Of a DNA stretch of 64,000 bases, positions 1-10,278 are shown in pieces; the stretch's first letter is position 1, and each line of letters opens with the position of its first letter. This DNA comes from Xanthoparmelia taractica (taxonomy: Eukaryota > Ascomycota > Lecanoromycetes > Lecanorales > Parmeliaceae), in assembly GCA_033085395.1 (NCBI GenBank), contig JANQBS010000006.1, forward strand, positions 186,001 through 250,000. The letters are read 5' to 3'. The translations under genes and the position numbers were made by a program. The notes beneath the pieces were generated by a model. That model made no database searches, was not told the origin of the DNA, and was given only the letters and a program-made list of their open reading frames with translations.

Positions 1-1968
1 TTATTGCATTGGCTGATGCCAATCACTTGTCAGCTACTTATCATCTCTATCGCGCCTTGGCTGTTGAAGAGCCCCATCCTACCGCAAAAGGCAACCTCGA
101 GATCGAATTTGGGAAAATCGAAGAGGCCTGGAGTAAGGGGGAATTGATTAAGACTGACCCGGTGAGAAATAGCCAAGAACCGGGGAAAGCGCTGATGGGA
201 TGGTTTATGCGCCTACACGCTCGATGCTACAAAGGTCTCGACTTTCCGGAGCATGAAGAACTTGAAAGTGAGGTGCTGAGCCAGCTGGTGGTCGACTTGA
301 AAGAACGATCGTTCGAAAGTACTCTAAGCAAACTTGTTATGATCAACCTAGCAGCCGAGTACGTTGCAGGGGTCCGAGTACGGGGTGAGCTATCAAAATT
401 TACTTGTGTTGATCAGACATGCTGAGGCAATCTATTAGACGGCGGGGCTTCTTCGGAGACTGTACGGTCGTTCTACTTCCTTCAACGTCTGAATGTAAGA
501 ACCTTTTTCGCCCTCCTTCAGGTGCTTTTACCAGAGTTGGAACGCTCCGTTAGCGACGATATTCAAAACAACGGCAGTTTACCCAGTTCGAAATCCCCCA
601 GAATTACAGCTGTTACGCGTCGGGTTTTACCAGCTCTGAGACAGTACAGTTCCTGGCTTCTTTTCAATGCCGAGATCCTGCTAGAAGCTCAGGTGGGCGA
701 CAATGTATTAAACGTCCAGATTAGAGAATTGTGGAAGATCTACGCAACCACCTTGACCATCCTAACATCAACGTTCGCTGATTGCGAACTGCCTGAAGTT
801 GAGTACCTCCTCGACGAGGACGAAGATACCTTTGGGTTTAAGCCGTTGGACAATGAACATACAAAGCGAAAATACTACAATGGCTTTAACCTGGATGTCC
901 AGAAGCCTAAGTACCATGATCGAGGCATTCAGCGCCATCACCCTAATGTGGAGATGCTTGGGAGAATCCGAGACTTGTTAACGGATGGCATGATTCAGCA
1001 ATCGGATGACGTAGGTTTTTTCTCCGCCATGTCTGCTGAGGAAGCTTATTGGAGAATAGAAAATCCCAATCAAGCTTGTGGATGTGGAGGGTATCATGAC
1101 ATTCACCTACGTCGAAGAAGGCATGCGGGAAGAGGAGGGCTACCAAGCGCCTCTGTCATCGACGGCTATCGAGCTCGACGAAGTCACTCATATTGACGAG
1201 ACGAGACTACCTGATGCACCAGCTTCGATCAGTGGAAAAGCCTCTCAGGCGGCCTCCATTTCCGTGAATATGGATCCGGCTTCAAAGCGCATGGTAGATG
1301 ATCTTGTTGACTCTGAAACGACCGATGACGGCGAAGATGTCGAGTTCATCCAGAAGTTCGCGGATGAAAGTCAATATGGTTTTGTAGGTCCAGGACATAT
1401 CCCTTCACCAGCTGAATACGTTGGCAACGAGACCAGCTATGGCCTCATCAGTTCCTCCACGGCACGAGAACATTTCGGTGACCTTCAAGGCCCGGTTACC
1501 AATTCTCCTAGGCCACCACTCCCAAGTATTACCAATTCTCCATTTGCGCTCCAGCCAGGTGAAGAAACGCCTGGATTTCGACGCTCGACCACGAAGCGCA
1601 AGACTCCAAGTCACTCTCAGCAGAACTCGCAGACTAGGTTTCCTCTTCAGCCGCACTCAACCGCATTTTCCGTGGACTCGAGTCAAAGCAATACCAGCTC
1701 TTTGCCAGATCCCACCGCTCCTGGTCCCCACAGGAATGGATTTTATCGTAACCAACCTCCTTTGAACAACGCATTCCCTTCCGTTCAGAACTGCACAAGG
1801 GGACCGCCAACTTTTAACAAGTTTGGAGATAACCCTCTACATGCGGACGAACCCAACTTTCTGAGTGTAGAGGTCTTTGAAGGGAGCAGTTGGGGAGGGG
1901 GTAGCCATCAGAGCGGTGGAAAGGCTGCCAACGTTATGACGCCTCCAAATGGGCAAGGTGCAGGCTGA
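1..1968 (+). CDS. EST1/SMG7-like protein, 3' part (5' end outside window)
   Basis: The first exon enters the window open and carries a stretch typical of the Est1/Smg5-7 DNA/RNA-binding domain: a YHLYRALAVEEPHPTAKGNL block near the edge, then SFYFLQRLNVRTFFALLQ after the first intron. Proposed introns are 385-438 (GTGAGC..TTAG) and 1011-1074 (GTAGGT..CAAG). Both restore one frame, giving about 615 visible residues and a stop at 1966-1968. The C-terminal half is Ser/Pro/Asn-rich and low in complexity, as in fungal Smg7/Ebs1 proteins. Family members bind telomerase RNA or act as 14-3-3-like adaptors in nonsense-mediated decay; which role applies here cannot be told from the sequence. The N-terminal TPR/14-3-3-like region would lie upstream of position 1. 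Confidence 0.8.
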
Positions 1969-2362
1969 AGATTCAACATCGACGTGCTAAGATGGATTTG
2001 CAAGTGTCAGCCTCGACCATGGAGTCTCAAATCATCAAGAACATGCGTCTGGGACCGATAGCTGCAAGACAATCTCTGCTCTTGCCTATCTACGTTCTAT
2101 GCTGTCTACCACGCCATTGCATGCCGCGCCTTGATGCATGGAGGATGAAGTCCATTTCGGTCATGTCTCGTGATCGTCATTCCGTCTTACGCTATGAGAA
2201 ATCAAAGCGCTTTTAGTTGTTGAAACCCGAACGCCTCCGCTATGCTCCGCTTAAGTCAAGGTGAGGAATTCATTCGACGACGGCTGATAGGTTTGCTTGG
2301 GGAAGGGATATCTGTGAAAGGGGGAAATGTGTTAGCTTAAGAGCGTAAGATGTACCCGATTG
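1969..2362. other. Intergenic, convergent genes
   Basis: Short spacer between the 3' ends of the EST1-like gene and the adenosine kinase gene. It should hold both 3' UTRs. I see no RNA gene or repeat in it; the small open frame at 1992-2216 has no support. Confidence 0.5.
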
Positions 2363-3739
2363 CTATTGAAGGAAGGAAGAGGATGAGTGTTGACTTTGCG
2401 TTAATTTTGCTTCCTCTCGCTTGGTGATGATTGACAGGACGATGAGAACTGGTGTTAGGAGAGATTGGACGTACTGTGGTCCCAGCTCCTTGATGCTCAG
2501 ACTCGCGAGCCAATGTCCCATGTCGATCGATTCATCGAGTGACTTTCCTTCGACAATGCCTGCGATAAATCCACCAGCAAAGGCATCACTGATTACTAAG
2601 TCAAAAAGGTACTGTCAAGAAGACAGGTGTCAGTCCCAGGGACAACACTCACCCTGCACCATTGGTATCGCAGATATCCTCCTTCTTAACCTCCTTGATA
2701 TCATATTCCTTAACCCCTTTCTCTCCCTGCACCGCCGCAATAGTACTCTCCGTTCCCTGCGTAATGATCACTGTCCTCTTACGCTTCGTATTCTCCTTCG
2801 GCAAATCCACCATCAGCTGGGCAATCTCTTTCACATCTTTCGTCTCGTGCCCTTGAGACTCTGCCCAGCTTCTAGCTTCCGTCTCATTCCCAATTATGTA
2901 ATCCCAATACTTGCTCGTCTGAGCCAATTGGTCCTTGAAGAACATCGGGATAAAGGGAGCGGACAAGCTCATAATGAAGATCTTGTTCTCCTTGGCTGCT
3001 TCCTCTGCTAACGCCAATATCGCCGGCACGCAGACAGTCAGGTGGTATCCGCCAACGTAGTAGACCTTAGCCTGCTGCACGAGTTTCCAGATCTCAGGTG
3101 ACTGCAGATGCGAGATCTTATACTCGTTTGCAGCGGCCAAATGCGTGCACATGGAACGGTCATGGCCCGTGATAATGACCCCGCAGCGGCCGGTTGGCTG
3201 GTCGGGAGAGACGAGATATTCGGAGCGGACGCCGGCTTCTTCGTTCTTGGTACGCAGGGTCGTGGCGTACTTGTCGGCGCCGACGCAGCCGATGTAGAGG
3301 GTGGAGTGCGGGGGTAAGATATACTGCGGGCATGTAGCGGGTCAACGTCGCTGTGCGATATGCATTAGGAGGCGGGGATGGAAGGGAGGCAAAGAGGGAG
3401 GAATACCTGTGCACCACGCGTAGTGTTCTGCGCAGCTCCGCCGGCTATGAGCTTTGCGTTGTGGTTCTGGAGCAGATCTTCGTAGAGACCCATGTGCTTG
3501 TCTTCTGCAAGTATGGCATCGTTGGGTTTGAGGCCGTACTTGGAGAGCATTGCTTCATCTCTAGACACTTTCAATCAATTGTTTGGCAAGCGGTGGGACG
3601 GCATGTTGGATCTTACCCTTGGCCTTGGATATCTAAGAGGTTGCTATCTCAGCCTTTGACTTGGTGGACGGGATGTGGGGCACTCACCGAGCAGTGGATT
3701 TTCTAGGCAAAGCAGAGCATATTCTTCGGTGGATGCCAT
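2363..3739 (-). CDS. Adenosine kinase (PfkB family)
   Basis: Phosphorylates adenosine to AMP with ATP (purine salvage and methyl-cycle adenosine removal), cytosolic. Proposed exons on the minus strand are 3739-3688, 3632-3617, 3560-3407, 3323-2653 and 2588 onward. They join in frame to give ENPLLDIQG, the substrate-side motif GGAAQNTTRGAQ, a YVGGYHLTV segment, GNETEA, and the PfkB signature with catalytic Asp (DTNGAG|DAFAGGF, split by intron 2652-2589). The start ATG at 3739 gives the usual short N-terminus. The 3' end is uncertain. After IKELGPQ the frame runs on 36 codons to a TAG at 2365-2363, longer than the usual YPxPKxTY-like ending, and a last intron starting at 2474 (GTACGT) is possible. 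Total about 372 residues if read through. Confidence 0.85.
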
Positions 3740-5303
3740 GATGGCGGTGTGATGGACGCCAATGGGTAGTTGTGTGGAAGTGTCAGAGTTTTTGGCGACT
3801 GCTAAGAAAATATTGAAAGAGGGAATGCTCGGAGATACCTCAGAGGTGAGATCGAGCGATTTGGGACTAGCATTAGGGCTATCGTGGGGGTCTGTGGACC
3901 CTTCTATAATTTTAGGCCTAGTGATATAACGATAGGATACTACCTAAATTAGGCCTAGCACTTCTTGGCCTGCCTGCTCCTCATGTCAGCCCTACGTTAT
4001 CCTTCCAGATAGATATTTGCTCCTTGGCTGACAGTCTTGTTCAACATACCTGCATTGATAGAAACTTTGATATGGGGGCTGACTGGAATGACATCGGCCA
4101 TTATGGTATTATCTAGGGTTTACAGGAGTATACTTGAGAGCGTACTCATCACTACTATAAACCACTAGAGGAACCGCGAACCTTCAGCTGCACATCCAGA
4201 GCCAGCCTCGGAGATCAAGTGTCTGTCACGAGAGACCCCGATATTCTGCAGTGGACGTCATGGCTCTAACAGGCTCTGCGCACTCAACGTCTGTAACATC
4301 AACTTTAGAGCTAGTGTGTCGATCTTGGTCATCGCTGCTCGCTGCACTTGCTAGAGAGTCGTTCCTGGCATCTGCGGCGGTGGAGAATCCGAGCCTTCAT
4401 TTAATGAGGCAAACGGATGGTAGGCTCAATGAAACATCGATGCCAAGGCATCACTCACATCTATGTTCACCATTGTGAGAACGACATATCAAACGATAAG
4501 AATGCTAGGGTGTGGAGACAAAATCATCCTCTCCACAAAGATCGAGCAAATCCGGATGGACCCGTCTAGGTATATTGCAACCTTTGAAGGGCAGGGAATT
4601 TAGAGACTCGAGCAATCGAGATGATGTGGGGAAGGATTGTTGCTTTCCAAGCTTCGACCATGCAGAAAGACTAAGCCGTGGAAATTGAGCTCGCCTCTGT
4701 AGTTTACGGCCTAAAACAGGCGGTACACCGTGAGGTTTGTCCACTGGAGGTGATGTTGAGTCTAGATGTTGCTCCAAAACCTCCAGATCTTATGGGAAAG
4801 CGGAGCCAACAAGAAGAGTGAAAATATGATGGTGCTGAACGGTAGAAGATCAGCTAGGAATCACTGCTGCAGAAGGATTGTATCATTCTGCTCGTTTCGG
4901 ACTTTTCGTATTCGGCGATTTCAGGTCCAATGGATGAGATGCATAGAGGTAATAGAGAGGCACAGAGAGCGCATGGCCACTCAGAGTGACCACAAATGAT
5001 AATGCCGGTTTAGAACATTAACAATAGTACAGGTACCCGTCTCCAAGATCGGTCTCATACCATAAGTGTGAGTAGCAGACTGAGGGTCGGTAAGCGGGAT
5101 CGAGCTGAGGCAACCGTACATGATGTTTCATCCCGCTGTTGTATTGAATCGGAGAAGCACGGACTCAGGACAACCCCACTTTCCCACCTTGTTTTGCAAC
5201 ATCTTTACCACGTCAGATGGAATCTCCCGTGACCTTCTTACACCTTGGATACCCATCCTCGCACTCTCACAATCGGGTTTTTGTCTTTGACCTCACCGCT
5301 ATA
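3740..5303. other. Intergenic region between divergent genes
   Basis: About 1.56 kb between the divergent adenosine kinase and short-chain dehydrogenase genes. It contains only short open frames on either strand (for example 4251-4478 and 4505-4777) with no recognisable motif, signal peptide or splice continuation. No tandem repeat or RNA gene was seen. It must hold both promoters. Confidence 0.5.
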
Positions 5304-6291
5304 ATGCCTCAGCTTACTTGGCTCGTGACAGGCTGCTCTTCCGGAATTGGAGAAAGCTTCGTCCTCGCTATAATTGCCCGTGGCGATCGAGTGATAGCCA
5401 CTGCTCGGAACGCTACTGAGCGCCTCCAACATGCCAAAGACGCCGGCGCTGCGATCCTTGATCTTGATATCACCGCTACCCGTGCGGAACTCGACGCAAA
5501 AGTCCAAGAAGCCATTGGTATCTACGGTACTTTGGACGTCCTTGTGAACAATGCCGGGTATATCGAGGCTAGCCTCATCGAGGAAGGCAGGTACACTGAT
5601 GTGGAGACAAGAAGGCTCTGCATTGATCTAACCGCTAACATTGGTCACCTCTTTAGCTATGACCGACTCATTGCTCAGTTTAACACCAACCTCTTTGGTA
5701 CCTTGGCAGTCACACAATCTGTTCTGCCGCACTTTCGTGAGAAGAAAGCGGGTATCATCGCGTTCATAGGCTCAGTTGGCGGTTGGGCTGGTGATCCGGG
5801 AGCGGGACCATACTGCGGTACTAAGTTTGCGTTGGAAGCTCAATGTCTCCTCTCGCCGACTATACAGAACAAGCCACAGTAGCTAACACAGTACTCGTTC
5901 AGGAATCGTCGAATGCCTCCAGCAGGAGACTGCCCCATTTGGTATCCAAAGCGTCATCTTTGAGCCTGGATATTACCAAACCAAGATTATGTCGCCTGGG
6001 AACGTCAAAAAGGCTCCCTTACGTATTTCACAGTACGAAGGAATCGACAAAGCAATTTCGGGCTTCGTTGTGGCCATGAATGGTAACCAGCCTGGCGACC
6101 CTCGGAAATTGGTGGAGAGGATCATCGATGTAGTCAAGTTGGAGGGTATGGCGGCCGGGAAACCAATCCCACAGAGGCTTCCCATAGGACGGGATTCGAT
6201 GGCCGCCATCAAAAAGTGCGAGGCTACTTTGATGCTCTGCGAGGAATGGGAGACTTTGATCACGAGCACGGATATCGAGGTTGCAGAGTAG
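5304..6291 (+). CDS. Short-chain dehydrogenase/reductase with an altered splice donor
   Basis: Classical SDR fold, NAD(P)-dependent oxidoreductase of unknown substrate. Visible motifs: the N-terminal nucleotide-binding TGCSSGIG, LVNNAG, the catalytic Ser in FIGSVGG, and the catalytic YxxxK in PYCGTKFALE. The start at 5304 puts TGCSSGIG at residue 8 as usual. Intron 1 is 5591-5656 (GTACAC..TTTAG), joining EEG to SYDRLIAQFN. A second intron is expected at 5839-5902, because exon 5903-6291 (IVECLQQETAPFGIQSV.., FEPGYYQTK) continues the family exactly and only the join 5838/5903 restores frame (285 residues). The donor dinucleotide there is CT, not GT. If unspliced, the protein stops at 5882 soon after the active site. 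A canonical donor at 5818 would delete the catalytic Lys. Possible pseudogene or sequence error. Confidence 0.75.
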
Positions 6292-7024
6292 GGCTCGGAG
6301 CGTAGTAGATCCTGGCCAGAAGCTTTTGGCATTGACCCTAAATCTCAACCATTGAAATCATCATACAATTACTCTAGCTTGAGTATCACCACGACTCTCA
6401 AAGTTAGAAAGTTTCACTTGATGGCCCAGTGCTAGGTATCCAGGAGTAACCAAGACGCTAAAGTTTCGCTTACTAGTGCTTTGGCATTGAGATTCGTTGA
6501 CTCTCCTCGCTCATATGGATTGGCTATTGACTGAGTTGTTCTTGTACAGGACCACAATCACGTCGAGACTTCCGTCACATGCTTTCGTACACCGGGTATC
6601 TAGTCTCAGACCGGGAGACCATGCACAGAGCCATTGCATCTCTTCCCGCCAAAAGGTGGAGAGCTCTCTGGTTGGGTTACGAGTATTTTCTTTAACAATT
6701 AGGTGCTGTGTCTATATTTCAATCAAAAAATCAAAAATCAAAAAAAAAAAAAAAAAGAGAGGGGTTATCAGTGCATGAAGGGAGGAAGAACTAAAAACAG
6801 TAAGAAATAGCAACGCATGATTCCCTTTCTGAACGCCAGACCAAAGTACATCATCAAAGGCAAACAGAGCATCGCATGATTCCACCATTATTTCATAACT
6901 CGTGGCGCCTGCGCCTGTCAAAGTAGTGCCAATTGTTCCGATCCTCGGCGCAGCCGATACACAAAGCCCCTGCCAACTCCTCCCCATAGTCCACCCACAC
7001 CGCCCGACGCCTCTCAGAACCCCT
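6292..7024. other. Intergenic, with poly(A) tract
   Basis: No supported gene. A degenerate A-rich run including about 17 consecutive A lies near 6724-6760. It may be a simple repeat or an old poly(A) tail; no element body is recognisable next to it. Confidence 0.5.
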
Positions 7025-7480
7025 CTATTCCTCTGGTGGTGCGCCGCTAGGGAAGAAGAAACCGGGTGTCCATCTGTATGCTTTGTATGGTACTGTGGAT
7101 TCCGCATGGCACGGACGTCGGAAGAACACCGTGACCCGGTCACCGACCTTAGGGACGGTTTTGTTTGTGCCTAGAGGTACGATGGCTTCATTTGTTGGCC
7201 TACCCCGTTCTGATTCCACAGGAAAAGGCTCATCATTGTGTTCTTCTGGAGATGCTCTAACTCTGAAGTTCCGAACCGTCCTCAGGTCAGGGGCTTGCTG
7301 ATTTTTATAGTAAATTAATATCACCGTGCACCATCGATGAGTTACTCGTGCCCAATCAGGCCCGATTTGGACTTCTACACCTTCGGGATAGGTAGGCCTA
7401 AGTCCGACATGTACTACAACCTCGTCTTCAGGTCCTCCAACAGGTGTAGGACCACCACCGCGAGGTCTAAGATCGGTCAT
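7025..7480 (-). CDS. Hypothetical protein, 151 aa
   Basis: Unrecognised. A single uninterrupted frame runs from ATG at 7480 to a stop at 7027-7025. The protein starts with a Gly/Pro-rich segment (MTDLRPRGGGPTPVGG), has a mixed hydrophobic and charged centre (RVTHRWCTVILIYY) and a second block (VGDRVTVFFRRPC), and ends in Gly/Pro/Glu. There is no signal peptide and no clear membrane helix; one 8-residue hydrophobic patch is too short. The protein composition looks plausible and the frame is much longer than the small frames in the surrounding spacers, but there is no family match I can name. An exon boundary inside or upstream cannot be excluded. Confidence 0.4.
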   Translation of the reverse strand: MTDLRPRGGGPTPVGGPEDEVVVHVGLRPTYPEGVEVQIGPDWARVTHRWCTVILIYYKNQQAPDLRTVRNFRVRASPEEHNDEPFPVESERGRPTNEAIVPLGTNKTVPKVGDRVTVFFRRPCHAESTVPYKAYRWTPGFFFPSGAPPEE

Positions 7481-8680
7481 TTTCCCTGATTTCCAGTGGC
7501 TTGGTGTTGCTGGTAATGGATGATTTGCTTGCGCGGAGATTCCTGTAGTGTGTGGATGATGATATGTCTAAATGTTGATGTGTATGAGTGCTGGTATGTG
7601 TGGATAGTAGTGTGTGGATATGCTGATGGGTATGAATATGTCTGTGAAGACCTGCGTTCTGAATGTGCTTGCTAATGGATATAAAGAAAAGACAAGAGAG
7701 CAAGAAGACCCCTTCCTTTTTATACTCATAATTTCATAGCCGTGGAACTCGAAACTGCGCAGCACTGGGAGAGAGACTGAAGGGGTTGAAGCATACGGTA
7801 CGGAGGAAAGCAGGCATTGCCAGCGGTTGGAAGTTTCAACCCTTACCGTCATGTTTGGATTGAAGGGAAAATAGCAGGATTCGTCAGAGTTCTGCGATGT
7901 GGTATGGTCCCTGGCTTCTGTGATTGCAGCGAAAGTTGAATGAGAGACTGACTGGGGGGGTTGAAACATAAGGAGCGATGACGAGCTGGAACTGCCAGCA
8001 TTTGGAGGGTTTGACCTGTGTAGGCCGTTTCTGAACTGAAGGGAAAAGATCGGGATTTGTCAACGGGTTCTCTCGTCAGCCCTGACTTGTCTGTCCTCAT
8101 CTAGCGCTTTCCGACCGTCTTAAAACGGATCGAAGTCCTGGGGTTTGTCGAGCTCTCTGGCACTGTTCTGGCCGTGCATCACTTCCATCCTCAGATATGG
8201 AGTCGTTGTCACGCCATAGCCGCAACCGCTCAATTACTGACTCAGTCAACAGCACGTTTCGAAATTGGAAGCTGCTCGCAAGGTGCGGAATGGATGATAT
8301 CACTCCCACGTTGTGTTCCGTGTATGGATCGCAGAGGCGAATGCAGAAATTGCTTGTTTCATGCTGGGTTGGGAAGCTCGGGTCCGAGACGGTCTATAAC
8401 AATGGAAGAAAGGGAGATGAAAAGGCTTGGCAAGCATAAGCATGATGGTTTCTGGATTCGTTACACAAGCCGTCAGTACCGACTGTCATTGTAGGAGGTT
8501 ATTCTGAAATCACACCTTGACTAATGAAGCGCTAGGATTTGTTCGGCCAAAGTCATGAGGAAAGGGGTCAGTGAAATGTAGCGTTGCATAATTTCCGAAT
8601 CATTCTTTTCGCAGCCGGGGGTATCGATTCTATCGAAGCGAGATGTAAAAGCACTCCGACACAGCTCACGTGGTCCATCT
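7481..8680. other. Intergenic region, TG-rich start
   Basis: About 1.2 kb without a supported gene. The stretch 7550-7630 is rich in TGTG and TGGATA-type short repeats, giving His/Thr-rich shadow frames on the minus strand. Two sub-regions (about 7780-7860 and 7960-8060) resemble each other: each has a 'GGTTGAA..CATA' phrase followed by 'GCCAGC..TTGGA' and a pyrimidine-poor block, suggesting an old local duplication. Remaining open frames have no motif. Confidence 0.4.
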
Positions 8681-10066
8681 TCAGACCTTCTGCGACTTGA
8701 TTCTTGCCGGGCCCAGTCCCTTTCGTACTTCATCAAGTTGTTCCATGCCGCTCTGATATCCACCCTTCTTGACCCTCTTCTTTCCGCTCATGGAATAACT
8801 ACCCAGGAAGTCATCCATGATGCTGTCGAAATCTGACCTTTGGACCAGAGATGGTGCTTGACTAGAGGCCATTGAACTCCCCGTCATAATGGATGCTCCA
8901 CCATCATCCATATCCATCTCATCTTCAGCGTAGTTTTCCTCAATCTTGTCGAAACGTGCATCGAGTAGAGTCTGGCCTTCTGTTCGAAAAATGGAAGAGC
9001 TTGTCATTGAATAGCCTGTGCTGGAAGTCATTGCCCCTTTCCTCCTTTTACGTCGACCGCCAGTCATTGAGGTTCCCGTCGTGATCGACGATTGTAGATC
9101 AGCGTTGGAGGCCTGCGGCTGTGCTTTGTTGGTAGCTTTGTCGGCTTGCTTGAATCTACTGAATTCCTTCATCCAGTCACCATCACCATGATCAGGCCCA
9201 TCTCCCATCATTATATCTGCGCTTTGCGGGATAGGTGGTGGAGCTATGTCCCCAGTCTTATACTCTTTACTCGGCTTCTCCGTCTCATCTGTCTCCCACC
9301 CAGCATCATCGCCTGCGTCTTCGAAGCCGGCCTTCTCGAATTCCTCCAAGCTGACTTCTGCCCCATCTTTCGCTATCTCTCCGAAAATATCTTCCTCGTC
9401 ATCTACGTAGGCCTCGTCTTCCAAAGCTTCCAGTACCTCGCGTAACCGGGGATCCATGTCTGGCTGGAAGCCAGCCAAGGCATCAGGGACATCTTGCTGG
9501 TCCTGGTACGTGCTCTTCCTCAAGTCCTTTGAAGGCAATAGATCGCCATCTAAAAGCTGAGGTCCTCCACTGTTACTGGCCCTGCTCTCGCTTGGGTCTT
9601 CCTGTAGAGACGTTCCCCTCAGCGCATCCTCCAGACTCATTTTCCCCTTCCCCTTTCCATCCTTGTTCTTTATTACAGCCTCGACAAAGTAGCTTTCTCC
9701 ACTACCACTTTCGGCATTGATATCTCGTATATGTTGCATATAATCATATTCGGTATCGTCAAAGTAAACACCATGCTCTGCAGCCTCTCCTTCGTTGTCC
9801 CTCACGCCAGAAAGAACACTGCTCTCAGAAGAGCCAAATAGCTCTGCTTCTAGGTCGTTACGATTCTTGATCTTATGGGCCTGTGAAGGAGCAAGCTCCT
9901 GAAAGACCATGGAGCTGGAAGAAGCATCGTGGATTTTCGGGTCATTTTGAGGCCGGTTAACGAGTTGAAATGTTGTGGAAGTATTTTTGTCGCTATGCTG
10001 TCGTCAGCATTGTATTATCCAGCAATTACATGAGGGCCAAGCTTACATCCATCGTTTACGCGGCAT
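8681..10066 (-). CDS. LTV1: Ribosome biogenesis factor LTV1
   Basis: Ltv1 is a 40S assembly and export factor that binds pre-40S near Rps3/Enp1 and is released by casein-kinase phosphorylation. A tiny first exon (10066-10047) encodes MPRKRW. After a 54-bp intron (GTAAGC..ATAG, 10046-9993) the frame gives IDKNTSTTFQLVNRPQNDP and then SMVFQELAPSQAHKIKNR, the highly conserved Ltv1 N-terminus. VYFDDTEYDYMQHIRD is the family hallmark. The long acidic centre (DEEDIFGEIAKDG, EEFEKAGFED) and the C-terminal FDSIMDDFLGSYS followed by a Lys/Arg tail complete it. Length is 443 residues, normal for fungi. An ORF-only call would start at 9910 and miss the first 34 residues. It is divergent from LSG1. Confidence 0.95.
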
Positions 10067-10278
10067 TTTGGAGGCTGGCGTCGCTGCTTACATACAACGT
10101 TCAAGAATTTCTTAGAAGATGTGCGATCTCGAATTTGTCACCAAAAGTTTGGCGAGGAATGACGTCGGGTACACCATATCGGGCTTGGCGCTTTGCGGTG
10201 TCTTGCCCGCATTTTTATGACTACTTACCTTTATCATATACAAAACCACTCGCGACTACGGATATCTGAGCAGCAATA
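10067..10278. promoter_or_regulatory. Putative bidirectional promoter, LTV1/LSG1
   Basis: Only 212 bp separate the start codons of LTV1 (minus) and LSG1 (plus), so both 5' UTRs and any core promoter must fit here. The segment is moderately AT-rich towards LSG1 (TTATCATATACAAAA near 10230). I see no canonical TATA box at a standard distance. Sharing is inferred from spacing and from the related functions. Confidence 0.55.
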
